Shown here piece after piece: positions 21,535 to 32,620 of a stretch of DNA of 64,000 nucleotides. Source of the stretch: Nitrosomonas sp. Is79A3 (GTDB lineage Bacteria; Pseudomonadota; Gammaproteobacteria; Burkholderiales; Nitrosomonadaceae); contig NC_015731.1 in the NCBI RefSeq assembly GCF_000219585.1, positions 3,658,001 to 3,722,000 on the forward strand, given 5' to 3'. The notes under the pieces were generated by a model that was not told where the DNA came from, made no database searches, and saw nothing but the letters and a program-made list of their open reading frames with translations. Both the position numbers and the translations under genes were made by a program. Positions within the stretch are counted from its first letter, which is position 1. Each line of letters starts with the position of its first letter.

Positions 21535-21674
21535 ATAAAGATAATTTGACTATCTACTTGAGAGTGCATGATATGCAGGTCAAATTAAATACGCACATTT
21601 GTCTAAAAGCTCTAAACGCAATGTAAAGAGGCTGTGAGATGAATGGAGGCTCAATCCTAATGGAGAAATAATTA

Positions 21675-22394
21675 ATGTCAGTAACTATGCGTCAAATGCT
21701 GGAAGCAGGTGTTCATTTTGGGCATCAAACACGCTTCTGGAATCCGAAGATGGCGCCCTATATCTATGGCCATCGAAATAAAATCCATATCATCAATCTA
21801 GAAAAGACCCTGGTGATGTATGAAGAGGCCATGAAATACGTACGCCAATTATCAGCAAACAAAGGGGTTATCTTATTTGTTGGCACCAAACGGCAAGCAC
21901 GCGATATTGTGCGCGAGGAAGCAACGCGATGCGGATCCCCCTATGTGGATCAACGCTGGCTAGGTGGAATGCTAACTAATTTTAAAACCATCAAACAATC
22001 TATTAAGCGCTTACAAGATATGGAAACAATGGTTCAAGACGGAACATTGGATAAGCTTGTAAAAAAAGAAGCACTTGATCTTCATCGAGAATTGGATAAG
22101 CTCAATAGCAGTTTAGGTGGCATTAAAGATATGAAAGGGCTGCCGGATGCGTTATTTGTAATAGATGTTGGATATCAGAAAGGCGCTATTACAGAAGCCA
22201 AGAAGCTTGGCATTCCGGTAATTGGTGTTATCGACACCAATCATAATCCAGATGGTTTGCAATACCTGATTCCTGGAAATGATGATTCAAGCCGGGCAAT
22301 ACGTTTATATGCTCGTGGCGTAGCCGATGCTGTTCTGGAAGGACGTAATCAGTCTATTCAGGAAATTGTTGAAATGAGTGCGGAAGCCGAATAA
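21675..22394 (+). CDS. rpsB: 30S ribosomal protein S2
   Basis: Small-subunit protein S2. It starts [26 protein letters not shown], a strong family signature, followed by [10 protein letters not shown] and [13 protein letters not shown]. The 239-residue length is standard. It heads the classic rpsB-tsf-pyrH-frr order. A GGAG lies upstream of the ATG. Confidence 0.98.
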   Translation: MSVTMRQMLEAGVHFGHQTRFWNPKMAPYIYGHRNKIHIINLEKTLVMYEEAMKYVRQLSANKGVILFVGTKRQARDIVREEATRCGSPYVDQRWLGGMLTNFKTIKQSIKRLQDMETMVQDGTLDKLVKKEALDLHRELDKLNSSLGGIKDMKGLPDALFVIDVGYQKGAITEAKKLGIPVIGVIDTNHNPDGLQYLIPGNDDSSRAIRLYARGVADAVLEGRNQSIQEIVEMSAEAE

Positions 22395-22441
22395 AACTAG
22401 GATCATTCTGCGTTTGTATTGGCATACTGGCAGCTATAGAT

Positions 22442-22478
22442 TAATAATCAGTTAAATATATAATTTATCTGATTATTA
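22442..22478 (+). terminator. AT-rich hairpin between rpsB and tsf
   Basis: A perfect 10-bp stem, TAATAATCAG against CTGATTATTA, with a 17-nt AT loop. It lacks a GC core and T tail, so it may be an attenuator or processing site rather than a strong terminator. Confidence 0.45.
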
Positions 22479-22565
22479 TACAAAAAGCCTCTACGATAAG
22501 CGCATCTTCGTTTTAAAAAATATCTATATCCTATTCATAAACTAAATTTTGTACCTGGAGTAAAT

Positions 22566-23450
22566 ATGGCGGATATTACCGCAAGCATGGTAAAAGAATT
22601 GCGCGAGATGACTGGGCTTGGCATGATGGAATGCAAAAAGGCCTTGACAGAGACTGACGGTGATATGAAAGCGGCTGAAGATCTGTTAAGAATCAAAAGC
22701 GGTGCGAAGGCAAGCAAGGCGGCCGGACGGATCGCAGCCGAAGGTGTAATCGGTGCCTATGTCTCGGCGGATGGTCAATGCGGTGCGCTGGTTGAAGTTA
22801 ATTGCGAGACAGATTTCGTTGCCAGGAACGAGGACATTATTGATTTTTCCAAGAAACTGGCTGAGCTTATCGCAACAAAAAACTTGACCGAAATTACGGC
22901 ACTCAGCGATGCGTCGTTATCAAGTGGCGAAACTGTTGAGACAGTTCGTAAAGCGTTGATCATGAAATTGGGCGAGAACATCAGTATCCGCCGTTGCGGG
23001 CGTCATGCTACAAAGGGCCGGCTGGCCTATTATCTCCATGGAACCAAGATTGGTGTGATGGTAGATTATAGCGGTGGTGATGAAACGTTAGGCAAGGATA
23101 TAGCTATGCATATTGCCGCAAGTAAGCCTATGTGTGTATCACAAGAACAGGTATCTGCAGATGTATTGGCACATGAACGCCAGATTTTCACAGCTCAGGC
23201 TGCTGAAAGCGGGAAACCAGCAAATATTATTGAGAAAATGGTTGATGGCCGCATTGCAAAATATCTTGCCGAAATAACCTTATTAGGCCAGCCCTTCGTT
23301 AAAGATCCGGAACTTACTATAGAAAAATTATTGGCAAAGAAATCTGCCAAAGTAAATGGTTTTACAATGTTTGTTGTCGGCGAAGGAATTGAAAAGAAAT
23401 CTGAAAATTTTGCAGAAGAAGTAAAAGCACAGATGGAACAGGCCAAATAA
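22566..23450 (+). CDS. tsf: Elongation factor Ts
   Basis: Guanine-nucleotide exchange factor for EF-Tu. The N-terminal UBA-like domain contains [17 protein letters not shown] (about 11-27); the core begins with [12 protein letters not shown]-like [11 protein letters not shown] (about 80-90), the EF-Tu contact region. The 294 residues match the family. It follows rpsB and precedes pyrH. Confidence 0.97.
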   Translation: MADITASMVKELREMTGLGMMECKKALTETDGDMKAAEDLLRIKSGAKASKAAGRIAAEGVIGAYVSADGQCGALVEVNCETDFVARNEDIIDFSKKLAELIATKNLTEITALSDASLSSGETVETVRKALIMKLGENISIRRCGRHATKGRLAYYLHGTKIGVMVDYSGGDETLGKDIAMHIAASKPMCVSQEQVSADVLAHERQIFTAQAAESGKPANIIEKMVDGRIAKYLAEITLLGQPFVKDPELTIEKLLAKKSAKVNGFTMFVVGEGIEKKSENFAEEVKAQMEQAK

Positions 23451-23480
23451 AACAAGCTTCCACAACCTAAAATACAATCA

Positions 23481-24197
23481 ATGACCACCGTTACTTATAA
23501 ACGTATTTTGCTAAAGCTATCCGGTGAAGCTCTGATGGGTGAAGACCAGTATGGCATTAACCATACCGTAATGGGAAGAATTGTTGCTGAAATTGAAGAA
23601 ATTAGCAAACTGGGCGTTGAAATTGCCATTGTTGTAGGTGGCGGGAATATCTTTCGCGGTATGAAATCAGCTAACGACGGACTTGAACGCGTTACCGCTG
23701 ATTATATGGGTATGTTAGCCACCGTGATGAATGCTTTGGCACTGCAAGATGCCATGAAACTGGTTGGACTGGTACCGCGCATTCAATCTGCTTTGCGAAT
23801 TGAACAAGTGGTAGAGCCTTATATCCGCGGACGAGCAATGCGTTATCTAAAAGACGGCAGGATTGTGATTTTTGCAGCAGGAACCGGAAATCCTTTTTTT
23901 ACTACCGATACCGCAGCTGCTCTACGTGGCATGGAAATGAATGTGGATATCATGCTTAAAGCAACAAAGGTGGATGGCATTTATACCAGTGACCCGAAAA
24001 TTGATTCTGATGCGACTCGTTTCCAGAAATTATCTTTTGATGAAGCTATCTCCAAGAATTTACAAGTAATGGATGCAACGGCATTAACATTATGCCGTGA
24101 TCAGAAATTACCATTAAATGTATTTAGTATTTTCAAAGCCGGGGCTCTAAAACGTATAATAATGGGAGAAGAGGAAGGGACCTTGGTAACTGTCTGA
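23481..24197 (+). CDS. pyrH: UMP kinase
   Basis: Phosphorylates UMP to UDP for pyrimidine nucleotide supply. Amino-acid kinase fold with [11 protein letters not shown] (about 8-18), VGGGNIFRG (about 53-61), the substrate-binding [16 protein letters not shown] and [13 protein letters not shown]. Length 238. The start at 23481 lies 30 bp downstream of tsf. Confidence 0.97.
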   Translation: MTTVTYKRILLKLSGEALMGEDQYGINHTVMGRIVAEIEEISKLGVEIAIVVGGGNIFRGMKSANDGLERVTADYMGMLATVMNALALQDAMKLVGLVPRIQSALRIEQVVEPYIRGRAMRYLKDGRIVIFAAGTGNPFFTTDTAAALRGMEMNVDIMLKATKVDGIYTSDPKIDSDATRFQKLSFDEAISKNLQVMDATALTLCRDQKLPLNVFSIFKAGALKRIIMGEEEGTLVTV

Positions 24198-24246
24198 TTC
24201 AAATATAGTTAGCTTCCTGAAAATAGATGCAAAAGGAATGGATATT

Positions 24247-24804
24247 ATGATTGCCGATGTAAAAAAGTCTGCTGAACTGAAAATGCAAAAAAGCCTGGAA
24301 GCATTAAAAGTAGATTTGAGTAAAGTCAGAAGTGGCCGGGCTCATACTGGCCTATTGGATCATATCACAGTAGATTATTACGGTGCGCAAACTCCAATTA
24401 ACCAATTAGCAAATATCAATCTAATTGATGCACGCACGATTGGCGTTATCCCTTGGGAAAAGAAAATAGCCAATGCAGTTGAAAAAGCGATTCGTGAATC
24501 TGACCTGGGTTTAAATCCGATGCCGGTTGGTGAAACAATTCGCGTGCCAATGCCGGCTCTCACTGAAGAGCGGCGACGTGATCTTATCAAAGTGGTAAAA
24601 CATGAAGCAGAAGCCGTCCGTGTTGCGATGCGCAATATTCGCCGCGATGCGAATGCACACTTGAAAGAATTATTAAAGTCCAAAGAAATTTCTGAAGATG
24701 ATGAACGCCGTGGCCAGGACGAGATTCAGAAGCTTACTGACCGCTATATCACCGAGATCGATAAAGTTTTACAAGTTAAGGAAGCCGAATTGATGGCTGT
24801 TTGA
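24247..24804 (+). CDS. frr: Ribosome recycling factor
   Basis: Splits post-termination ribosomes with EF-G. The three-helix domain signature [16 protein letters not shown] and the C-terminal [11 protein letters not shown] are present. An ATG at 24238 directly abuts the AAAGGA ribosome-binding site, so the ATG at 24247 (MIADVKK, 9 nt after it) is the better start. It gives 185 residues, the E. coli length. Confidence 0.96.
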   Translation: MIADVKKSAELKMQKSLEALKVDLSKVRSGRAHTGLLDHITVDYYGAQTPINQLANINLIDARTIGVIPWEKKIANAVEKAIRESDLGLNPMPVGETIRVPMPALTEERRRDLIKVVKHEAEAVRVAMRNIRRDANAHLKELLKSKEISEDDERRGQDEIQKLTDRYITEIDKVLQVKEAELMAV

Positions 24805-24805
24805 T

Positions 24806-25573
24806 ATGCCTCAAGGCCCGAGTTCAACCCGAGAAATACCTGAAACAGGATCAATACCGGATCATATCGCCATTATCATGGATGGTAATGGCCGTTGGGC
24901 TCAAAACCGCTATATGCCCCGTATTGCCGGACATAAACAAGGGGTTGAAACGGTGCGTGGTGTGATAAAAGCTTGCATAGAACGCAACATTTCTTACCTC
25001 ACTTTATTCGCTTTTAGCAGTGAAAACTGGCGCCGCCCTACTGATGAAATTGCCTCTTTGATGCAACTTTTTCTTGGTGCTTTAGAACAAGAAATTACTA
25101 AGCTACATGAAAATGGCATTTGTTTTAAAGTAATCGGTGATTTATCCAAGTTTGAGCCTAAAATCATAGAATTCATTCAGATCGGCGAGCAACTAACTGC
25201 CAATAATACACGTCTTACATTTACTATTGCGGCCAACTACGGCGGCCGCTGGGATATCATGCAAGCCATGCAAAAAATGATGGCTCAATCAGCGAGCTTG
25301 CCACTTAACTTTGAAGAAGAAAATCTGGCGCAATATCTCTCCATGAGCTATGCTCCTGAGCCGGATTTATTTATTCGCACGGGTGGAGAGTGTCGGATCA
25401 GTAATTTTTTATTATGGCAGCTTGCTTATACTGAATTGTATTTCACCAATACACTATGGCCTGACTTTGACGAGCATGAACTTGAGTTAGCTATTCAATC
25501 GTATCAGCAGCGGGAACGCCGGTTTGGTCGCACGAGCGAGCAACTTCAAATGGCAATATCTGCTAAAGGTTAA
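24806..25573 (+). CDS. uppS: Undecaprenyl diphosphate synthase
   Basis: Cis-prenyltransferase making the C55 lipid carrier for peptidoglycan and O-antigen. The catalytic [12 protein letters not shown] segment (about residues 25-36) carries the Mg-binding Asp; SSENWRRP and the C-terminal [19 protein letters not shown] are family signatures. The start follows the frr stop by one base. The N-terminal 15 residues are extra and variable. It precedes cdsA. Confidence 0.97.
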   Translation: MPQGPSSTREIPETGSIPDHIAIIMDGNGRWAQNRYMPRIAGHKQGVETVRGVIKACIERNISYLTLFAFSSENWRRPTDEIASLMQLFLGALEQEITKLHENGICFKVIGDLSKFEPKIIEFIQIGEQLTANNTRLTFTIAANYGGRWDIMQAMQKMMAQSASLPLNFEEENLAQYLSMSYAPEPDLFIRTGGECRISNFLLWQLAYTELYFTNTLWPDFDEHELELAIQSYQQRERRFGRTSEQLQMAISAKG

Positions 25574-25587
25574 GAAGATTATTTTAA

Positions 25588-26409
25588 ATGCTTAAAGCCC
25601 GCATCCTCACTGCAATTGTAGTATTGCCTTTATTTCTCTCGGCATTATTTTTCCTGCAAAACATTTTTTGGGCTACTTTCTTACTCGCACTAGCGGTTAT
25701 CGGTTCCCGCGAATGGAGTCAATTAGCCAGACTTTCTGTCAGAAAGACGATACTTTTTATGTTACTCACGGCTTTGGTGGGTGGAGAATTATTGTTTCAA
25801 TTAAGTGAATCAGTAAAAATCGATGCCTATTCGTCAGATCCAATGTGGGTATATATTTTGTCGGCTGCATTTTGGCTAGTAGGTGCACCGCTATATCTTA
25901 AGCAACTCTATGTTGTTAAAAACCCATACATCTGGATGCTAATCGGCTGGATACTGTTGCTACCAACCTGTCTTGCTCTCTATCAGTTACGCACTATCAG
26001 CCCATTGCTTTTACTAGGTTTTATGGCGACCATTTGGATCTCGGATACCGCCGCTTATTTTACCGGACGATCGTTTGGCAAGCACAAACTTGCACCCACT
26101 ATTAGTCCGAATAAAACTTGGGAGGGTGTAGCCGGTGCTTTAATTGCGGTATTGGTTTATGGCTTGGTTTGGGATTATTGGCTTAATGAAGAATCTTTAG
26201 CTTTAACGTTGATACCCTTGCTGTTATTTATGGCCATATTGGGTATCATTGGCGATTTGTACGAATCATTGATAAAACGTCATGCTAATGTGAAGGATAG
26301 CGGAAATATTTTGCCAGGGCATGGTGGAATATTGGATCGGATCGATGCTTTGACTTCTTCACTGCCATTCGCCATATTGGCTTTACTTATTTTTTATTCG
26401 CCCGCTTAA
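25588..26409 (+). CDS. cdsA: Phosphatidate cytidylyltransferase
   Basis: Integral membrane enzyme forming CDP-diacylglycerol. The 273 residues include about eight hydrophobic segments. The family signature, [18 protein letters not shown] followed by ILDRIDAL, is near the C-terminus, and [13 protein letters not shown] lies in the middle. The stop overlaps the dxr start by 1 base. Confidence 0.96.
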   Translation: MLKARILTAIVVLPLFLSALFFLQNIFWATFLLALAVIGSREWSQLARLSVRKTILFMLLTALVGGELLFQLSESVKIDAYSSDPMWVYILSAAFWLVGAPLYLKQLYVVKNPYIWMLIGWILLLPTCLALYQLRTISPLLLLGFMATIWISDTAAYFTGRSFGKHKLAPTISPNKTWEGVAGALIAVLVYGLVWDYWLNEESLALTLIPLLLFMAILGIIGDLYESLIKRHANVKDSGNILPGHGGILDRIDALTSSLPFAILALLIFYSPA

Positions 26410-27596
26410 TGAAAACCATCCGCCAAATAACTATACTCGGCTCCACCGGCAGCATTGGAGAGAGCACACTGGATGTCATAGCACGCCATCCTGACCGTTT
26501 TCAGGCATTTGCGCTAACAGCCAATAAAAATGTTGAAAAAATGTTGTCACAATGCCAACGCTTCCAGCCGCGTTATGCGGTAATGCTGGATATGAAAAGT
26601 GCGGAGCAATTGACCAGCGCAATTCAAGCAGCCAGGATAGATACGGAAGTATTATCTGGTATTGAGTCATTGGAAAGGGTAGCTTCTCTTCCAGAAGTGG
26701 ATGCTGTGATGGCAGCAATTGTTGGAGCTGCCGGTATCCGTCCAACCTTTGCAGCGGCTCGAACCGGAAAACTTGTATTGCTCGCCAATAAAGAAACTCT
26801 GGTTATGGCCGGGCGTATTTTCATAGATCTGGTAAAAAAGCACAACGCCACACTGCTGCCCATTGATAGCGAGCATAATGCGATTTATCAATCTCTGCCG
26901 CATCATTTCAATGGTAACTTGGCTGCGGCAGGCATCAGCCGCATACTGCTCACTGCTTCGGGCGGACCATTTCGATGCGCGCCGTTAGCATCGTTAGAGA
27001 AAGTGACTCCAGAACAGGCTTGTGCGCATCCGAATTGGGATATGGGGCAAAAAATTTCTGTTGATTCTGCCACCATGATGAATAAAGGATTGGAAGTAAT
27101 TGAAGCGCATTGGTTGTTTGACGCACCTCCGGACAATATTCAGGTTGTAATTCATCCCCAAAGTGTAATCCACTCGATGGTTGCCTATGTCGATGGTTCA
27201 GTCATAGCGCAATTGGGCAACCCTGATATGCGTACGCCGATTGCGCACGCGATGGGTTATCCCGATCGGATAGCAAGCGGAGTATCCGCTTTAGATATGT
27301 TCAAAGTGGCGCATCTTGATTTTGAAGAACCTGATTTTGAAAGATTCCCATGCCTGGGATTAGCCTACCAAGCGCTTGCCGCGGGCGGGAATATGCCTGC
27401 AGTTCTCAATGCCGCAAATGAGATTGCTGTAGAATCCTTTCTTAAAGTGCGCATGAAATTTACAGCTATCCCGGCTATGATTGAACATGTTATGCAAACA
27501 GTACAACAAGAAGATATGGCAACACTGGATGATGTATTGAGAACAGATGCATTGGCTCGTGACGTTGCGCGAGAGTGGCTTGCAAATCTGCAGTAA
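26409..27596 (+). CDS. dxr: 1-deoxy-D-xylulose 5-phosphate reductoisomerase
   Basis: Second step of the MEP pathway, complementing ispE in this window. The N-terminal NADPH-binding [15 protein letters not shown], the metal-binding and substrate segment [11 protein letters not shown], and [21 protein letters not shown] are all present. The length of 395 is standard. Cotranscribed with cdsA. Confidence 0.97.
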   Translation: MKTIRQITILGSTGSIGESTLDVIARHPDRFQAFALTANKNVEKMLSQCQRFQPRYAVMLDMKSAEQLTSAIQAARIDTEVLSGIESLERVASLPEVDAVMAAIVGAAGIRPTFAAARTGKLVLLANKETLVMAGRIFIDLVKKHNATLLPIDSEHNAIYQSLPHHFNGNLAAAGISRILLTASGGPFRCAPLASLEKVTPEQACAHPNWDMGQKISVDSATMMNKGLEVIEAHWLFDAPPDNIQVVIHPQSVIHSMVAYVDGSVIAQLGNPDMRTPIAHAMGYPDRIASGVSALDMFKVAHLDFEEPDFERFPCLGLAYQALAAGGNMPAVLNAANEIAVESFLKVRMKFTAIPAMIEHVMQTVQQEDMATLDDVLRTDALARDVAREWLANLQ

Positions 27597-27707
27597 AAAA
27601 GTCAGGAAACCGCTCACCATGACAAGATTCAATTTTTCTTAATTAATGAGAGTATCGTGCAGATAAAACCTTCCCCTCAGTGCACTTCTTACACACCCTG
27701 ACCTGAT

Positions 27708-29075
27708 ATGACAATAGCTTATACAATCATTTCTTTCATTATTGCCTTAGGCATACTGATTACATTTCATGAATTTGGTCATTATCTGGTAGCACGCTGG
27801 AATGGCGTTAAAGTATTACGATTCTGTATCGGTTTTGGTCAACCGATTTTTCGCAAGCGTTGGGGAAAAGACAAAACAGAATGGGTAATTGCGGCGATTC
27901 CATTGGGTGGCTATGTCAAGATGCTGGATGAGAATGAAGGGAAAGTAGCGCATGAAGATTTACCTCGCGCATTTAACCGTCAACCGGTAGCACGCCGTTT
28001 TGCCATTGTTGCAGCCGGTCCCATTGCCAATTTTTTGCTAGCTATTGTCTTATACTGGCTACTCTTCATTCTGGGTGTCAATGGAATGAAACCGGTACTT
28101 GGCCCAATTGAACCCGCCTCTCCTGCTGCGCATGCAAAATTTGAGCAAGGTGAAACCATTGTCACTATCGAGAATGAACCGGTAGCCAGTTGGCAAGATG
28201 CTCGCTGGACCTTATTACGATATGCCATTGATCAATCGGCAAACGTAAAAGTACAAACCATTAATAAAAATGGCGAGATCAATTGGCGGCAATTAGATTT
28301 AAGTCAAATTGACCCGGATAATCTCAATGGAAATTTCCTTGGAATTATTGGCCTTAATAGTTATCAGCCTATTCTAAAGCCCGTTATCGGGCAAGTGGTT
28401 GCCGATGGCGCTGGTCAGCATGCTGGCTTGTTAGCAGGAGATGAAATTTTAGCCGTCAATGATACTGAAATCCACACCTGGATGGACTTTGTGCAACAGA
28501 TACGCACAAACCCGGAGCATACTCTGGAACTCGAAATTTTGCGTAATAATCAAGTGACAATAATTGCCATCACACCGGAAGCAACCACAGAAAATGGCAA
28601 ACAAATAGGCAAGATCGGCGTTGCACCCGTTGTCAATCAAGCAGAATTTGAAGAATTGCTCGTTACAGTCAGTTATCCTCCTGGCAAAGCATTCCAGAAA
28701 GCCATTGAGAAGACTTGGGAAACAACCATACTGACATTACAAATGCTATCCAAAATGATTACCGGCGATGTATCTTGGAAGAATGTCAGCGGACCGATTT
28801 CAATTGCCGACTATGCAGGCCAGTCTGCGCAGATGGGATTGGTATCCTATTTGGCTTTTCTGGCGCTGATCAGTGTCAGTATCGGTGTTCTGAACTTATT
28901 GCCGATCCCAATTCTCGATGGCGGGCATTTAATGTATTATCTCATTGAAATAATTAGAGGAAACCCTCTCTCCGACCAGGCCATTTTGATCGGGCAGAAA
29001 ATCGGCCTGGCCTTGCTGTTTACACTCATGACATTTGCCATATATAACGATATTAATCGGCTTATTACTGGTTAG
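27708..29075 (+). CDS. rseP: Site-2 RIP metalloprotease RseP
   Basis: Inner-membrane zinc protease cleaving anti-sigma-E factor RseA in envelope stress. HEFGH at residues 21-25 holds the zinc ligands; two PDZ-like domains span about 110-310; the C-terminal NLLPIPILDGGHL supplies the third ligand. 455 residues, typical. It is immediately upstream of bamA, 3 bp apart. Confidence 0.96.
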   Translation: MTIAYTIISFIIALGILITFHEFGHYLVARWNGVKVLRFCIGFGQPIFRKRWGKDKTEWVIAAIPLGGYVKMLDENEGKVAHEDLPRAFNRQPVARRFAIVAAGPIANFLLAIVLYWLLFILGVNGMKPVLGPIEPASPAAHAKFEQGETIVTIENEPVASWQDARWTLLRYAIDQSANVKVQTINKNGEINWRQLDLSQIDPDNLNGNFLGIIGLNSYQPILKPVIGQVVADGAGQHAGLLAGDEILAVNDTEIHTWMDFVQQIRTNPEHTLELEILRNNQVTIIAITPEATTENGKQIGKIGVAPVVNQAEFEELLVTVSYPPGKAFQKAIEKTWETTILTLQMLSKMITGDVSWKNVSGPISIADYAGQSAQMGLVSYLAFLALISVSIGVLNLLPIPILDGGHLMYYLIEIIRGNPLSDQAILIGQKIGLALLFTLMTFAIYNDINRLITG

Positions 29076-29078
29076 ATA

Positions 29079-31352
29079 ATGAAATTCCGGTATCTTGTTG
29101 CGTTTGTAAGCCTCTTCCATGCTTTCTCATCCTGGGCCAGCGATTCTTTCATTGTTAAGGATATTCGCGTCGAAGGCATACAGCGCACTGAAGCTGGCAC
29201 AGTATTTAGCTATCTCCCTGTTAAAGTTGGCGATACACTTGATGAAGAAAAAGCAACCGAAGCTATCAAGGCGCTCTATGCAACCGGTTTCTTCAAAGAC
29301 GTAAAATTAAAATCTGAGAATGGTGTTCTAATCGTGGAGGTTGATGAACGTCCGGCTATTGCACAAATCAGTATTAATGGCGCCAAAGAATTTGAGAAAG
29401 ACAAATTGCTTGAAGGTCTTAAACAAGCCGGCATATCGGAGTCCCGGATTTTCAGCCGTTCGCTTTTGGATAGAGCCGAACAGGAGTTAAAGCGCCAGTA
29501 TATCAGCCGAGGGAAATATGCTGTCAAAATCACAACAACGACTACGCCATTGGAACGTAATCGTGTTGCAATTAATTTTGATATTAATGAAGGCCGGACA
29601 GCCAGAATTAAGAAAGTAAGTTTTGTCGGTAACGAGAAATTTAAAGATAGCGAGTTGCGCGGCATACTTGTACTCAGAAAACCTGACTTATTAAGCTGGT
29701 TCACCAAAAATGATCAATATTCAAAACAGAAGCTATCAGCCGATTTAGAGACACTTCGATCTTATTATCTTGATCGAGGTTATCTCGAATTCAATATTGA
29801 ATCCACTCAGGTATCCATAACACCTGACTTGCGCGATATCTATATCACGATCAATATTACCGAGGGTGCTCAATATACAGTCTCCGATATCAAAGTAGCT
29901 GGAGAACCCCTGTTGCCGGAAGAAGAAATACGTAAACTGATATTACTGAAAAGTGGACAGGTATTTGCACGCCAAAAACTAACCGAATCCGTTAAATTAA
30001 TTACCGATCGCTTAGGCGATGATGGATATGCATTTGCCAATGTCAATGCTGCACCGGAGTTGGATCATGAAAACCGCCAAGCTGCATTTACATTCTTTAT
30101 TGACCCCGGCCGGCGTGTCTATATCCGGCGCATCAATATAACCGGCAATGATCGTACACGCGATGAAGTGATACGTCGTGAGTTTCGTCAAATGGAAGGT
30201 GCCTGGCATTCCACTAAAAATATTAATATTTCCAAACAACGCGTTGATCGATTATTCTTCTTTAATAGCGTCAATGTGGAAACACCTGCTGTACCCAATA
30301 AAACCGATCAGGTTGATGTCAATGTCAAAGTAGAAGAGCGGCCAACCGGATCTATCATGTTTGGTGCGGGTTATTCAGATCGTCAAGGTATTATTTTGAA
30401 CGGCTCCATTTCACAAAACAATATTTTTGGTACCGGTAACTTTTTTAGCCTTGATGTAAATACAGGTGCGATCAACAAAACTTATGCAGCATCATTTACC
30501 AATCCCTATTTTACTGTGAACGGAGTCAGTCTCGGGTTTGATGTCTACAAACGTGACCTGGATACACGTCCGCTATCCCGGGTTGGCACATTCAAAACCG
30601 AAACTGTCGGTGCAGGTGTCCGGCTCGGTATACCGATCGCTGAAAATGATATTGTATCTTTAGGTCTGGCGGCAGAAAATACAGTGTTAGGTGTTTTTGC
30701 TGACAGCCCGCAACGCAACAAAGATTTCGTTACCGAATTTGGAAAGTCGACCAATAATTTTCCACTCACGCTCAGTTGGGCGCGTGATCGCCGTGACAGT
30801 GCAATTTGGACCACTTCAGGAACGACGCACCGTCTATTTGGTGAAGTCAGTGTACCCGGTGGAGATTTGGATTATTATAAAATAAGTTACCATCAAAAAT
30901 GGTTCTACCCCATTACAGATAATCTTACACTCATGCTGAATGGTGAGTTTGGTTATGGAGACGGGTATACGGGACGTTCACTCCCTTTTTTCAAAAACTT
31001 CTTTGCCGGGGGTAATAACTCCGTGAGAGGGTATGATCTGAATTCCTTAGGTCCCCGTGATGATAGAAATCTTTCATTAGGCGGCAGCAAACGCATAGTC
31101 GGTAATATCGAAGTGCTCTTCCCGGTTCCCTTCATGAAAGATGATAGATCACTTCGTTTAAGCGCGTTCCTTGATGGCGGTACCGTATTTGCAAGAAATA
31201 TTGACTTTAATTTAATGCGTTATTCGGCCGGTATTGCGCTCACTTGGGTTTCGCCTATGGGGCCACTGAAAGTCAGTATAGCCGAACCCTTAAACGATCA
31301 ACCTGTTGATAGATTGCAAGCTTTCCAATTTATGTTTGGACAACAATTCTAA
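29079..31352 (+). CDS. bamA: Outer-membrane protein assembly factor BamA
   Basis: Core of the BAM complex inserting beta-barrels. The signal peptide (about 1-20, cut after SSWAS) is followed by five POTRA domains (starting with DSFIVKDIRVEGIQRTEAGT) and a 16-strand barrel ending FMFGQQF with terminal Phe. The conserved VRGY motif in loop 6 lies in GNNSVRGYDLN. The length of 757 is standard. Confidence 0.97.
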   Translation: MKFRYLVAFVSLFHAFSSWASDSFIVKDIRVEGIQRTEAGTVFSYLPVKVGDTLDEEKATEAIKALYATGFFKDVKLKSENGVLIVEVDERPAIAQISINGAKEFEKDKLLEGLKQAGISESRIFSRSLLDRAEQELKRQYISRGKYAVKITTTTTPLERNRVAINFDINEGRTARIKKVSFVGNEKFKDSELRGILVLRKPDLLSWFTKNDQYSKQKLSADLETLRSYYLDRGYLEFNIESTQVSITPDLRDIYITINITEGAQYTVSDIKVAGEPLLPEEEIRKLILLKSGQVFARQKLTESVKLITDRLGDDGYAFANVNAAPELDHENRQAAFTFFIDPGRRVYIRRINITGNDRTRDEVIRREFRQMEGAWHSTKNINISKQRVDRLFFFNSVNVETPAVPNKTDQVDVNVKVEERPTGSIMFGAGYSDRQGIILNGSISQNNIFGTGNFFSLDVNTGAINKTYAASFTNPYFTVNGVSLGFDVYKRDLDTRPLSRVGTFKTETVGAGVRLGIPIAENDIVSLGLAAENTVLGVFADSPQRNKDFVTEFGKSTNNFPLTLSWARDRRDSAIWTTSGTTHRLFGEVSVPGGDLDYYKISYHQKWFYPITDNLTLMLNGEFGYGDGYTGRSLPFFKNFFAGGNNSVRGYDLNSLGPRDDRNLSLGGSKRIVGNIEVLFPVPFMKDDRSLRLSAFLDGGTVFARNIDFNLMRYSAGIALTWVSPMGPLKVSIAEPLNDQPVDRLQAFQFMFGQQF

Positions 31353-31373
31353 ATTTAATTGAGATCCTATCCG

Positions 31374-31910
31374 GTGAATAACTTGAAACGAATCAATCGA
31401 TGGTGGTGCATTACGGTTATAGTTCTTATAACCATTGTTTCAACCAGTGGATCCGCTATGGTTCTTGCCGGTGATATCAAAATTGGCGTAGTGAATACTG
31501 AAAAGATTTTGCGCGAATCGCTGCCAGCGGTACAGGCGCAAAAGAAAATTGATCAAGAATTTGTGCCGCGTGATGAAGAAATCAAGAAAATGGCTGTTCA
31601 GGCCAAAACATTACAAGACAAGCTTGAGAAAGACAGCATTAGCATGGATGAAACGGAACGGCGTAACTTAGAAAGGAATCTTGCCAATCTTAGCCGTGAA
31701 TATCAGCGCGCGCAAAGACAAATGCGGGAAGATTTTAGTGTGCGTCAAAATGAAGAATACAGTGTAATTCTGGATCGCACCAATCGGGCAATCAGCAAAA
31801 TTGCTGAAACAGAAAAGTATGATCTGATATTGCAGCTCCAGGATTCAGTTTATAGAAGTCAACGAATTGATATTACAGATAAAGTTATTAAAGCACTCGA
31901 AAATGAATAG
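31374..31910 (+). CDS. skp: Periplasmic chaperone Skp/OmpH
   Basis: Holdase carrying unfolded outer-membrane proteins to BAM. A signal peptide (about residues 1-33) ends in VLAGD; the OmpH domain begins KIGVVNTEKILRESLPAV, followed by a long coiled coil rich in Lys/Glu/Gln (PRDEEIKKMAVQAKTLQD..). GTG at 31374 is a probable start; a TTG 15 bp upstream is also in frame. Directly downstream of bamA. lpxD, which often follows, is absent. Confidence 0.9.
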   Translation: MNNLKRINRWWCITVIVLITIVSTSGSAMVLAGDIKIGVVNTEKILRESLPAVQAQKKIDQEFVPRDEEIKKMAVQAKTLQDKLEKDSISMDETERRNLERNLANLSREYQRAQRQMREDFSVRQNEEYSVILDRTNRAISKIAETEKYDLILQLQDSVYRSQRIDITDKVIKALENE

Positions 31911-31975
31911 GACAGAATTCAACATAATCTATTCAAGTGCCATCAATAAAGATCTAGGGCTAAAAGGAAAAAAGT

Positions 31976-32419
31976 ATGAATACCATGAATATTCACGAAA
32001 TTTTAAAATACCTGCCGCATCGCTATCCGCTTTTATTGGTGGACAAAGTGATTTCTTACGAAGTGGGCAAGGATATCGTTGCATTAAAAAATGTTTCCAT
32101 CAATGAACCATTCTTTTCGGGGCATTTCCCGCATTATCCGGTCATGCCGGGCGTCCTGATTGTTGAAGCTTTAGCCCAGGCGGCAGCCATTCTAACGCTC
32201 AGAACAGTAGATACGATCAACAAAGATAATACAGTTTATTATTTTGTCGGAATTGACGGCGTTCGTTTTAAAAAACCCGTTATGGCTGGTGATCAATTAA
32301 TTCTCAAGGTTGCCATAGAGCGGCAAATAAAGGGGTTATGGAAATATTCAGCTCGCGCTGAAGTCGATGAGCAGCTTGTCACTGAAGCTACGCTGATGTG
32401 CACTGCAAGAAATGTATAA
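31976..32419 (+). CDS. fabZ: 3-hydroxyacyl-ACP dehydratase FabZ
   Basis: Dehydrates beta-hydroxyacyl-ACP in fatty-acid elongation. The hot-dog fold with [13 protein letters not shown] (about 12-24) and catalytic His in [22 protein letters not shown] (His and Glu) are present. 147 residues. It follows skp by 65 bp; a full copy of the 146-bp repeat begins only 4 bp after its stop codon, where lpxA and lpxB would often be found. Confidence 0.96.
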   Translation: MNTMNIHEILKYLPHRYPLLLVDKVISYEVGKDIVALKNVSINEPFFSGHFPHYPVMPGVLIVEALAQAAAILTLRTVDTINKDNTVYYFVGIDGVRFKKPVMAGDQLILKVAIERQIKGLWKYSARAEVDEQLVTEATLMCTARNV

Positions 32420-32423
32420 TCGT

Positions 32424-32569
32424 TAACAGGCCGTTGAAAAATGTTTTCGAGGCAGCCGATGCAAGGCAAAAATAGACGAGAAAGCGCAGTTTATGCTTAA
32501 TAAATGAGCATTCTGAGTCTGTTTTTAACACCTTAGCGGCAACGCAGATAATTTTCAACGGCCTGTTAA
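32424..32569 (+). mobile_element. 146-bp dispersed repeat, copy A
   Basis: Terminal inverted repeats TTAACAGGCCGTTGAAAA and TTTTCAACGGCCTGTTAA are perfect over 18 bp. The body contains TTTTCGAGGCAGCCGATG, GAAAGCGCAGTTTATGC, AAATGAGCATT and GTTTTTAACACC blocks shared with the other copies. No transposase inside; a MITE-like or processed repeat. It sits in the fabZ-rnhB gap. Confidence 0.9.
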
Positions 32570-32620
32570 GCAATCAGTTTGTAATTTGTATGATGCTGGC
32601 GCATATCAACAGCGCAATTG

